The notes below the pieces were generated by a model. It did no database searches. It was not told the origin of the DNA and worked only from the letters and a program-made list of their open reading frames with translations. From an uncultured Clostridia bacterium (lineage in GTDB: Bacteria; Bacillota; Clostridia; Christensenellales; UBA1242): a stretch of DNA of 5,394 bases. Positions 1 to 5,368 of this stretch are shown here, in pieces (within the stretch, counting starts at the first letter, position 1; every line of letters begins with the position of its first letter). A program made the translations under genes and the position numbers. The DNA is taken from positions 1 to 5,394 of the forward strand of contig CALBKX010000008.1 of NCBI GenBank assembly GCA_937895935.1, written 5' to 3'.

Positions 1-14
1 ATTGCCAAGGAACC

Positions 15-56
15 AAAAAATATATGAGCAATTAAGTTTGCTCATATATTTTTTTT
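15..56. terminator. strong bidirectional intrinsic terminator
   Basis: Positions 15-30 and 39-54 are perfect reverse complements (16 bp, extended to 17 by A31/T38), with a loop of about 6 bases. The right arm ends in a T-run on the plus strand. The A-run at 15-20 gives the same T-run on the minus strand. It can therefore end transcripts of an unseen gene to the left and of the minus-strand XRE gene on its right. Confidence 0.88.
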
Positions 57-112
57 GAATAACGCCTATAATTTAAAACAATATTATATTTTTTGTAAAT
101 CAATATCACTTT

Positions 113-133
113 GCTTTTCGCTTTGGAGCCTCC
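113..133. repeat. possible degenerate copy of a short repeat also near 5349-5367
   Basis: This segment aligns with 5349-5367, allowing two single-base gaps and a few substitutions. Both copies read roughly GCTTT(T)CRCTTTG(G)AGC. Both lie in non-coding DNA beyond the 3' end of a gene, so they might be copies of a dispersed intergenic repeat. The match is short and T-rich, and chance is a real alternative. Confidence 0.25.
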
Positions 134-149
134 TTTTGTTTATTTACGT

Positions 150-171
150 AAGAACAAACTTGCTTGTTCTT
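150..171. other. small hairpin in the 61-227 non-coding stretch
   Basis: AAGAACAA (150-157) and TTGTTCTT (164-171) are perfect 8-bp complements around a 6-base loop. Only about two more T residues follow on the plus strand, and the minus-strand side has no T-run, so it is a poor intrinsic terminator in either direction. It lies about 60 bases beyond the stop of the XRE gene and could be a 3'-end stabiliser or weak terminator of that transcript. Nothing else in 61-227 looks like a gene. Confidence 0.4.
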
Positions 172-227
172 TTAATCCTTATAAATGACAAATAAATTGC
201 CACTTGCCGATAACATTATTTTTATTG

Positions 228-443
228 CTAAAGTTCTTTTAGTGCAACTAGTTCGTCAATTGAAATTTTAAAATATTTTGCAAGCAAAATTAATGAATAC
301 ATATTTGGTTTTCTAAGTCCGTTTTCCCATATACTAATAATTCCTTTGCTTACTCCTATGGTTTTTGCAAGTTCAACTTGCCCTATATTCTTTTCTGTTC
401 TTAATTCTTTTAATATGTCTTTAAATTTATTTTCTGTTTCCAT
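228..443 (-). CDS. XRE-family (Cro/CI-type) helix-turn-helix repressor, 71 aa
   Basis: A single-domain DNA-binding regulator, probably acting as a cytoplasmic dimer. The whole protein is one HTH_3/XRE domain (about residues 6-66). Residues 21-28 (GQVELAKT) form the first HTH helix. Residues 32-40 (SKGIISIWE) form the recognition helix, followed by the family's typical E-N-G-x-R-x-P turn (40-46) and the closing helices with ISIDELV at 60-66. There is no ligand-binding or protease-sensitive extension, and the length is normal for stand-alone XRE regulators. The start is ATG at 443-441. The upstream RBS is weak (GGGA, plus-strand 455-458, about 11 bases away). It is alone on the minus strand, divergent from a decayed zinc-ribbon gene. 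An inverted repeat 20-47 bases upstream suggests autorepression. Its wider targets cannot be told from the sequence. Confidence 0.9.
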   Translation of the reverse strand: METENKFKDILKELRTEKNIGQVELAKTIGVSKGIISIWENGLRKPNMYSLILLAKYFKISIDELVALKEL

Positions 444-445
444 AC

Positions 446-784
446 ATTAATTATTCCCACAAATGTAAGAAAACTTCTTGACATCTTACAAATGATGAGG
501 CAGAAATTTGCGTTAATTGTGGTTGTAGAATAAAAAACGAACAGCTTTTATCTTCAAATGATGGGAAAAATGCAGTTAGATTTTTATTGACCTTTTTCTT
601 AGGGTTCATTGGTAGTTTTATTATTAATCATACAAATTTAAAGCCAAATGGATGGAAATCTAGAACTTGTGCTTATTTTTTCCTTAATATTTTGACTTTT
701 GGGATTTATCCTTTAGTTGCTTCAATTTGCAATTTTAGTTTTAACCCAAAGCAATCATCCAATATAGGGTATTTTAAAGATTAA
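446..784 (+). pseudogene. decayed zinc-ribbon plus two-TM small membrane protein gene
   Basis: Reading frame 2 from 482 to 784 encodes HLTNDEAEICVNCGCRI, the second half of a zinc-ribbon knuckle (CxxCxC, codons at 509-526). A linker and two hydrophobic segments follow, FLLTFFLGFIGSFII and CAYFFLNILTFGIYPLVASIC, and the tail is SSNIGYFKD. This layout matches small Firmicute zinc-ribbon membrane proteins of unknown function. Upstream the same frame continues as INYSHKCKKTS but is broken by TGA at 479-481. The first knuckle has only one Cys (464-466), with Ser (TCC, 455-457) where the partner Cys would be expected. No ATG or GTG precedes the hydrophobic part. TTG at 587 is the first conventional start, but it has no RBS and would drop the zinc ribbon. 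The 5' end also abuts the divergent XRE gene. I read it as 5'-damaged; a sequencing error or a residual two-TM product from TTG 587 are alternatives. Confidence 0.62.
463..491 (-). promoter_or_regulatory. candidate promoter and autoregulatory operator of the XRE gene
   Basis: TGTAAGA (464-470) and TCTTACA (484-490) are perfect 7-bp inverted arms with a 13-bp spacer, so the arm centres are 20 bp apart, about two helical turns. That spacing suits a dimeric HTH repressor. On the minus strand TTGTAA (491-486) could serve as -35 and TTACAT (468-463) as a weak -10, 17 bp apart, so both promoter boxes would sit under the operator. The repeat is seen directly. Its function as operator and promoter is inferred. 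Confidence 0.45.
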
Positions 785-804
785 TTTAAAATTAGTTCTG
801 ATTT

Positions 805-845
805 AAAAATAGAGTTACATAAAAAGTATGTTGACTCTATTTTTT
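805..845 (+). terminator. intrinsic terminator after the zinc-ribbon remnant
   Basis: Positions 805-815 and 834-844 are perfect 11-bp complements, ending in a run of T (840-845). A second small helix, ACAT (817-820) with ATGT (828-831), stacks inside it. It lies about 20 bases after the TAA of the zinc-ribbon frame. The A-run on the left arm would also give a U-tail in the opposite direction. An intact terminator suggests the upstream gene was functional until recently. Confidence 0.85.
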
Positions 846-885
846 AAGTTATTTTCATTTTTTTCAAAAATTTTATAGTTAGATA

Positions 886-938
886 TTGTAATTTTTAATT
901 ATATGTGGTAAAATTAAATTAATTATAATAAGTAGAGG
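886..938 (+). promoter_or_regulatory. extended -10 promoter and RBS for the 149-aa gene
   Basis: TTGTAA (886-891) and TAAAAT (909-914) are separated by 17 bp. TGG directly before the -10 box (906-908) makes it an extended -10. Transcription would begin near 921. AGAGG (934-938) is a good Shine-Dalgarno sequence 5 bases before the ATG at 944. Confidence 0.65.
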
Positions 939-943
939 TTATT

Positions 944-1393
944 ATGGAAAAAATGTATTCTGTTAGAGATATTGATATTTTATATTTTGATGGTAAAATT
1001 TTACCTGTGATTATTACAAATAAAGATAACAAGATTTATGCAAATGAAATTTTAACAAATAAAAAATATGAGTTAAAGAAAATAGTTTATGGCTTAGAAA
1101 CTTTTAATAAAGGTGCACAATACATTGCTTCGTTATCATCTGGCAATGATATTAAGACATATGGAGAAGTAGGCAGTTTTGCAAATTGTATTTGTAATTA
1201 TGGCAAAAAAGCCAATAGCAACGATGTAAAAATAGAAAGAATTTTAGATTTATTTAAAAATTTTAATAAAGTTGATGAGAAATTAATTATTGATGATTTC
1301 TTCAAAAAAGATCTTACTAAAAATGAAATTAAAGAAATAATAAACATTTTACAAAGACATTATTCAAAAATTAACGCAAGTATGGAAAGATAA
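944..1393 (+). CDS. uncharacterised 149-aa protein
   Basis: I do not recognise this protein. It is probably cytoplasmic: there is no signal peptide or membrane segment, and it is rich in Lys, Asn and Ile. Residues 8-50 look beta-rich, with alternating hydrophobic and charged residues (DILYFDGKILPVIIT, KKYELKKIVYG), like a small barrel or sheet. Residues 75-90 contain GSFANCICNYGKK with two Cys (82 and 84), too few for a zinc site alone. Residues 94-143 look helical (IERILDLFKNF, KNEIKEIINILQRHY) and could mediate dimerisation or partner binding. The start at 944 is favoured over Met4 (953) by the RBS spacing. The gene has its own promoter and a terminator about 40 bases after its stop, so it is monocistronic. 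No link to the repressor or the exporter can be shown beyond adjacency. Confidence 0.8.
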   Translation: MEKMYSVRDIDILYFDGKILPVIITNKDNKIYANEILTNKKYELKKIVYGLETFNKGAQYIASLSSGNDIKTYGEVGSFANCICNYGKKANSNDVKIERILDLFKNFNKVDEKLIIDDFFKKDLTKNEIKEIINILQRHYSKINASMER

Positions 1394-1399
1394 TTAAAT

Positions 1400-1427
1400 T
1401 TGTTAAAATAAATTAATAGGATAAAAT
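1400..1427 (+). promoter_or_regulatory. possible promoter feeding the 1431-1645 leader region
   Basis: TTGTTA (1400-1405) and TAAAAT (1422-1427) are 16 bp apart, just after the stop of the 149-aa gene. Transcription would start near 1434, so the RNA would begin at the hairpin of 1431-1464. It could supply the leader in front of the exporter operon. Such matches are common by chance in AT-rich DNA. Confidence 0.3.
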
Positions 1428-1430
1428 TAG

Positions 1431-1471
1431 GCAAAATCGGTGCGTAAAGCAATTAAGATTTTGCTTTTTTT
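1431..1471 (+). terminator. intrinsic terminator after the 149-aa gene
   Basis: GCAAAATC (1431-1438) pairs with GATTTTGC (1457-1464), followed by seven T (1465-1471). The 18-base loop contains TGC/GCA (1441-1443, 1449-1451), which can stack inside. A competing hairpin, AAGCAA (1447-1452) with TTGCTT (1461-1466), shares the right arm, so two folds are possible next to the same U-tract. Confidence 0.75.
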
Positions 1472-1488
1472 ATGGTAATCGAAACAAA

Positions 1489-1530
1489 ATGAATGAAAAG
1501 TGCGGTAATTTTTTGGTTTTTGGAGGATGA
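1489..1530 (+). CDS. possible leader mini-ORF a (13 aa)
   Basis: ATG at 1489 opens MNEKCGNFLVFGG and stops at TGA 1528-1530. The stop lies inside the left arm of the long-range stem at 1522-1533. A ribosome pausing at its end would therefore cover that arm, as expected of a leader peptide that controls a terminator. No clear RBS is seen (GAAAC at 1481-1485 at best). A 6-codon frame from ATG 1472 ends in the overlapping ATGA. Coding is unproven. Confidence 0.2.
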   Translation: MNEKCGNFLVFGG

Positions 1531-1537
1531 CACATAA
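1493..1537 (+). CDS. possible leader mini-ORF b (14 aa, hydrophobic)
   Basis: ATG at 1493 opens MKSAVIFWFLEDDT and ends with TAA at 1535-1537, overlapping mini-ORF a in another frame. Its hydrophobic AVIFWF core is the sort of short segment found in drug-sensing leader peptides such as those of erm genes, but no specific arrest motif is matched. It reads through the whole left arm of the 1522-1533 stem. The lack of a good RBS is the main objection. At most one of mini-ORFs a and b is likely to be real. Confidence 0.25.
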   Translation: MKSAVIFWFLEDDT

Positions 1538-1642
1538 ACTGTAAATATTAAGCATTATGGAAAATTGAAAAAGGGGGCTATCGTTAGATAATATTTAAAT
1601 TGCAATTTTTGAATACCTAAGAAACAAGAGTGTCATCTTTTT
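1522..1642 (+). promoter_or_regulatory. structured leader / candidate attenuator upstream of the ABC exporter
   Basis: GATGACAC (1526-1533) pairs perfectly with GTGTCATC (1630-1637). The helix extends outward through G-U and A-U pairs to 1522 and 1641, and the right arm runs into five T (1638-1642). The 96 bases enclosed hold a 9-bp helix, TAAATATTA (1542-1550) with TAATATTTA (1589-1597), a competing pairing, AAAATTG (1561-1567) with CAATTTT (1603-1609), and a 12-bp palindrome at 1597-1608. An unused purine tract, AAAAAGGGGG, sits at 1568-1577. Long-range closure before a U-tract and mini-ORFs over the left arm suggest ribosome-mediated attenuation, known for the homologous bmrCD operon of B. 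subtilis with its bmrB leader. Against this, a good promoter (1660-1688) lies downstream of the U-tract and would bypass it. Confidence 0.35.
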
Positions 1643-1659
1643 AAATTAAGTTTAAAATT

Positions 1660-1744
1660 TTGTCAAAAATTTGCTTATAATTTAAAATTTTCATATACTA
1701 ATAATTGAAAATATAAATGAGATAAAACCTAGTTAATTTTGGAG
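1660..1744 (+). promoter_or_regulatory. promoter and RBS of the ABC exporter operon
   Basis: TTGTCA (1660-1665) and TAAAAT (1683-1688) have an ideal 17-bp spacing. A perfect TATAAT (1676-1681) preceded by TTTGC is an alternative -10 without a good -35. Transcription would start near 1695, leaving a leader of about 60 bases. The RBS is GGAG (1741-1744), 11 bases before the ATG at 1756, which is a rather long gap. Confidence 0.55.
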
Positions 1745-1755
1745 ATACTTTTTAA

Positions 1756-3480
1756 ATGTTTAAACTGACAAATTATTTAAAAAAATATAAATGGAAAACA
1801 ATTTTGGGTCCAACTATTAAGTTTTTAGAGGCTATTTTTGATATAATTACACCTATTTTAGTCGCTTTTATTTTAGATAAAGGAATTCCAAACAATGATA
1901 AAAGATATATAATTTTACTTAGCGTTATAATAATTATTATGAATTTAATAGGCTTTGTTTGTGCTATTGGATGTTCTAAATGTGCTTCAAAAGTTAGTAG
2001 GGGTGTGGGAATGGACATAAGAAGGGATATGTATCAACATATAACTTCTCTAAGCAGTGTTGAAAAAGATAAGTACACAACGATGTCTTTTACAAACAGA
2101 ATTGTTCATGATGTGCAACAATTGGAAAATGCTATTGGAATGACAATTCGTCAAGTTGCAAGGGCTCCATTTCTATTAATTGGTTCAACTATTGCTTCAA
2201 TAATTATTGATGCACGATTGTCGCTTATTTTCTTGGTTGTTATGCCTATTATTGCTTTTATTGTTATTTTTATTATGAAAAAAGCATCACCTATATATTT
2301 GGAAGCAAAAACACGTTTAGATAAAGTTAGTAATGTAACGCGTGAAAATCTTTCAGGAAACAGAGTGGTTAGGGCGTTTAACAAGCAGGAATATGAAAAG
2401 AAAAGATTTGAAAAAGTTAATGCTGAATTTACTCATAGTAATTTAAAAATAGGTAAACTTTCCGCTATTATGCAACCTTTACTTTATTTATTTGTTAATC
2501 TTGGCGTTATTGCAGTAATTTACTTTGGCGGTGTTAGGGTAAACGTTGGTGCACTTTCTCAAGGAAAAATTATTTCATTCATAAACTATTTCACACAAAT
2601 ATCTATTGCTTTGGTAGCAATTGCAAGGCTTATTATTACTTATACAAGAACGGGAGCAAGTATAAAACGTATTAGTGAAGTTTTTGCTTTGTCGCCTTCA
2701 ATAAAAAACAACTCAAATCCTATTATTTTAACAAAAGATGTGCCTAGCAATATTGAATTTAAAGATGTTAGTTTTTCGTATAATAAAATCAAGTATATTT
2801 TAAATGGTTTTTCAATAAAAATTGAAGCGGGAAGTACAATTGGAATTATTGGAGGGACTGGCAGTGGCAAAAGTACTTTGGTTAATCTTTTGCCAAGATT
2901 TTATGATGTTTCTTCTGGAGAGATTTTAATTAATGGAATTAATATAAAAAAATATGATTTAGCAAGTTTGCGTGATTATGTATCTATAGTTCCACAAAAC
3001 CCAACTTTATTTAAAGGTACAATTGAAAGCAATTTAAAGTTTAGAGATAGCAATGCTACTTTAGAAGAGTTAATTAAAGCATTAAAAATAAGTCAATCGT
3101 ATGAATTTGTTTGCGAAAAGCCTGATGGCATAAAAAGTAAAGTTGAGCGTGGAGGGACAAATTTTTCAGGGGGACAACGTCAAAGGCTTACTATTGCAAG
3201 GGCATTAGTTGGCTCACCTAAAATTATTATTTTAGATGATTCTAGTTCTGCACTTGATTTTGAAACAGACTATAATTTGCGTCATGCATTGTCTGTAACA
3301 TTAAAAGATACTACTAAGATAATTGTATCTCAAAGAACTAACTCTATTAAAGATTCTGACATTATTATTGTTTTAGATAATGGTAATGTTGTTGGAGTAG
3401 GTGAACACGAAAATTTGTTAAAAAAATGTGAAGTTTATAAAGAAATTTATAATTCTCAAAATAAAGAGGAGGCAGTTTAG
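1756..3480 (+). CDS. heterodimeric ABC exporter, degenerate-site subunit (BmrC/LmrC/TM287-like), 574 aa
   Basis: A membrane half-transporter: an N-terminal six-helix type 1 exporter domain fused to an ATPase domain. Hydrophobic segments lie near residues 15-40, 50-72, 136-152, 154-175, 240-258 and 272-294. The nucleotide-binding domain shows A-loop Tyr342, Walker A GGTGSGKST (366-374), Q-loop Gln414, signature FSGGQ (470-474), Walker B IIILDD (490-495) and D-loop SALD (498-501). The catalytic Glu after Walker B is Asp495 and the H-loop His is Gln526 (VSQRTNSI). These are the hallmark changes of the inactive-site subunit in heterodimeric exporters such as TM287/288, so it should work only with the next gene's product. 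Exporters of this family pump lipophilic drugs or peptides; the substrate here is unknown. The length is normal and the gene is complete. It is first in a two-gene operon with its own promoter. Confidence 0.93.
   Translation: MFKLTNYLKKYKWKTILGPTIKFLEAIFDIITPILVAFILDKGIPNNDKRYIILLSVIIIIMNLIGFVCAIGCSKCASKVSRGVGMDIRRDMYQHITSLSSVEKDKYTTMSFTNRIVHDVQQLENAIGMTIRQVARAPFLLIGSTIASIIIDARLSLIFLVVMPIIAFIVIFIMKKASPIYLEAKTRLDKVSNVTRENLSGNRVVRAFNKQEYEKKRFEKVNAEFTHSNLKIGKLSAIMQPLLYLFVNLGVIAVIYFGGVRVNVGALSQGKIISFINYFTQISIALVAIARLIITYTRTGASIKRISEVFALSPSIKNNSNPIILTKDVPSNIEFKDVSFSYNKIKYILNGFSIKIEAGSTIGIIGGTGSGKSTLVNLLPRFYDVSSGEILINGINIKKYDLASLRDYVSIVPQNPTLFKGTIESNLKFRDSNATLEELIKALKISQSYEFVCEKPDGIKSKVERGGTNFSGGQRQRLTIARALVGSPKIIILDDSSSALDFETDYNLRHALSVTLKDTTKIIVSQRTNSIKDSDIIIVLDNGNVVGVGEHENLLKKCEVYKEIYNSQNKEEAV
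3465..3472 (+). promoter_or_regulatory. RBS of the second exporter subunit, inside the first gene
   Basis: AGAGGAGG lies within the last codons of the first subunit gene, 10 bases before the ATG at 3483. The TAG of gene one is at 3478-3480, so a terminating ribosome stops 2 bases short of the next start. This arrangement supports translational coupling and equal subunit supply. Confidence 0.8.
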
Positions 3481-3482
3481 GA

Positions 3483-5342
3483 ATGACAAAAAAAGATATA
3501 AAAACTTCCAAAACTTTAAGAAACACTCCTTTGGAAGAAGAAAGTCCAATTGTTAGTGAAATTCAAACAATAAATAGTGTCAAAAAGAAAAAACTTTCAT
3601 TTAAACAAGCATTAAAAAATGCAAAATTAATTATACAATTTGGTAAACCATATCATAATTATTTATATATTGCATTATTTGCAATATTAATACAAACTTT
3701 TTTTGAACTATTAGTTCCAATATACACTGGACGAGCAATTGATTGCATCGTATCAGCGGGCGAAGTTGATTTTGCTTTAATGGGGCAAAATTTAATTTGG
3801 GTAAGTGTATGTATATTAATAAATGTAATATTCACATGGGTTGCAAATTACTTTACCAATGTTTATTGTTTTAAATCTAGTGAACATATGCGTAAATTAA
3901 TATTTGAAAAATTTAATAAAGTGCCATTAAAATTTTTAGATGGAAACGCACATGGCGATTTACTAAGTCGTATGATAAACGATGTTGACTTATTAACTGA
4001 TGGTTTTTTAGAAGGGATTTCCAGTGTAACCAATGGCGTTGTAACAATTATTGCTACACTTGTGTTCATGTTTGTATTAAATATACCATTAGCTTTAGTC
4101 GTTTTAGTTTTAACTCCTATAAGTTTGATAATTGCAGCATACATTGCAAAAAAATCATATAAACTTTTCACTCAACAAGCGAAAAATGAGGGAGATTTAA
4201 ATGGATATTTGGAAGAACTAATCAGTGGTGATAAACTTGTAATGGCATTTAATTATCAAAAAACTGCATTAGAAAATTTTGAAAAAATAAACAAAAATTA
4301 CTATAAAGTTGCTGAAAAAGCAGAATTTTATTCAAACTTAAGCAATCCTGCAACTAGATTTATAAATGGTTTTGTTTATATTATGGTTGCGTTTGTGGGT
4401 AGTTTTTTAGCAATAACCTCAGGAGGAATTTCGGTTGGTTTAATTTCTAGTTTTTTAAGTTATGCTAATTCCTTCGGAAAACCATTTAATGAGTTGTCTT
4501 CAGAGTTTACTGAATTGCAAGCAGCACTTGCATCTTGCGAGCGTATTTTTATGATTTTGGATGCTAAAGATGAACCGATGGATAATAATTTGCCCGATTT
4601 AGCGAGCACGGATGGTAATGTTAGCATAAGAAATGTAGATTTCTCATACAATACTAAACAAAATTTAATTCAAAATTTTAATTTGGAAGTTAAACCTGGC
4701 GAAAAAATCGCTATTGTTGGACCAACAGGATGTGGGAAAACAACACTTATTAATCTTTTAATGAGATTTTATGATGTAAACAGCGGGGCAATTTTAATTG
4801 ATGAAACTGATATTACGCAAGTTACTAGACGTTCATTAAGAAATAAATATGGTATGGTTTTACAAGAAACTTGGATTTTTTCTGGAACTATAAGAGAGAA
4901 TATTGCATATGGGAAACCCAATGCTACCGATGAAGAAATAAAAGAAGCTGCCATTAAAGCTGGTGCGGATGATTTTATAAACAAATTAACATATGGATAT
5001 GCAACAAAAATTACAGAAGATGGCGGTAATTTATCTGCTGGACAAAAGCAATTGCTTTGCATTGCAAGAGTGATGTTGTTAAAACCGCCAATGTTGATAT
5101 TGGATGAAGCGACAAGCAATATTGATACTAGAACTGAGTTGAAAATACAAGATGCGTTTAACACTCTAATGAAAAACAGAACCTCGTTTATTGTTGCTCA
5201 TAGGCTTTCGACAATAAAAAATGCTGATAAAATATTAGTTATGAATAAAGGTAATGTGATTGAGCAAGGCACGCACATGGAACTTTTAGAAAAGAAAGGC
5301 TTTTATTATCATTTATATAATTCACAATTTGCAAAGATATAA
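3483..5342 (+). CDS. heterodimeric ABC exporter, catalytic subunit (BmrD/LmrD/TM288-like), 619 aa
   Basis: Partner half-transporter of the preceding gene. It has a charged cytoplasmic N-terminal extension of about 45 residues, common in the second subunit of such pairs, before the elbow helix. Hydrophobic segments lie near 58-82, 101-125, 181-200, 201-222, 291-312 and 315-332. The ATPase domain has A-loop Tyr389, Walker A GPTGCGKTT (413-421), Q-loop Gln461, signature LSAGQ (517-521), Walker B with Asp541 and catalytic Glu542, D-loop SNID (545-548) and H-loop His573 in AHRLSTI. Its Glu and His complete the hydrolysing site with the partner's intact FSGGQ. Its own altered signature (Ala for the first Gly) faces the partner's degenerate Walker B. 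The changes in the two proteins thus fall in the same composite site, strong evidence for an obligate heterodimer. The gene is complete, with TAA at 5340-5342. Substrate unknown. Confidence 0.94.
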   Translation: MTKKDIKTSKTLRNTPLEEESPIVSEIQTINSVKKKKLSFKQALKNAKLIIQFGKPYHNYLYIALFAILIQTFFELLVPIYTGRAIDCIVSAGEVDFALMGQNLIWVSVCILINVIFTWVANYFTNVYCFKSSEHMRKLIFEKFNKVPLKFLDGNAHGDLLSRMINDVDLLTDGFLEGISSVTNGVVTIIATLVFMFVLNIPLALVVLVLTPISLIIAAYIAKKSYKLFTQQAKNEGDLNGYLEELISGDKLVMAFNYQKTALENFEKINKNYYKVAEKAEFYSNLSNPATRFINGFVYIMVAFVGSFLAITSGGISVGLISSFLSYANSFGKPFNELSSEFTELQAALASCERIFMILDAKDEPMDNNLPDLASTDGNVSIRNVDFSYNTKQNLIQNFNLEVKPGEKIAIVGPTGCGKTTLINLLMRFYDVNSGAILIDETDITQVTRRSLRNKYGMVLQETWIFSGTIRENIAYGKPNATDEEIKEAAIKAGADDFINKLTYGYATKITEDGGNLSAGQKQLLCIARVMLLKPPMLILDEATSNIDTRTELKIQDAFNTLMKNRTSFIVAHRLSTIKNADKILVMNKGNVIEQGTHMELLEKKGFYYHLYNSQFAKI

Positions 5343-5348
5343 ATGTTT

Positions 5349-5367
5349 GCTTTCACTTTGAGCTTCG
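5349..5367. repeat. possible second copy of the short repeat at 113-133
   Basis: This is the gapped, imperfect match to 113-133 described there. It lies between the stop of the exporter operon and the hairpin at the window edge, and together they may form one intergenic repeat unit. Support is weak. Confidence 0.25.
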
Positions 5368-5368
5368 C

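Noticed and set aside
328..342. 15-bp exact direct repeat CATATACTAATAATT also found at 1692-1706
   Set aside because: One copy is within the conserved HTH codons of the XRE gene and the other near the exporter transcription start. The AT-rich composition makes a single match of this length plausible by chance, and it has no dyad symmetry.
479..481. TGA read as tryptophan or selenocysteine, which would repair the zinc-ribbon gene
   Set aside because: All Trp codons in the two long exporter genes and the zinc-ribbon remnant are TGG and no other gene has an in-frame TGA. No selenocysteine insertion structure was seen. A nonsense lesion is simpler.
587..784. Intact 65-aa membrane protein starting at TTG 587
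   Set aside because: There is no ribosome binding site before it, and the same frame clearly carries zinc-ribbon residues upstream, so this start would cut a known architecture in two. Kept only as a possible residual product.
1527..1544. Mini-ORF MTHKL preceded by GGAGG
   Set aside because: The GGAGG directly touches the ATG, leaving no spacing for initiation, and five codons is too little to support.
1472..1755. Known riboswitch or T-box in the leader
   Set aside because: No T-box antiterminator sequence or other conserved riboswitch core that I can recognise is present.
3863..4171. Open frames on the minus strand within the exporter genes (here and at 1773-2018, 2151-2384, 2640-2870, 4460-4651, 4769-5164)
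   Set aside because: They lie wholly opposite strongly supported ABC transporter coding sequence and resemble no known protein.
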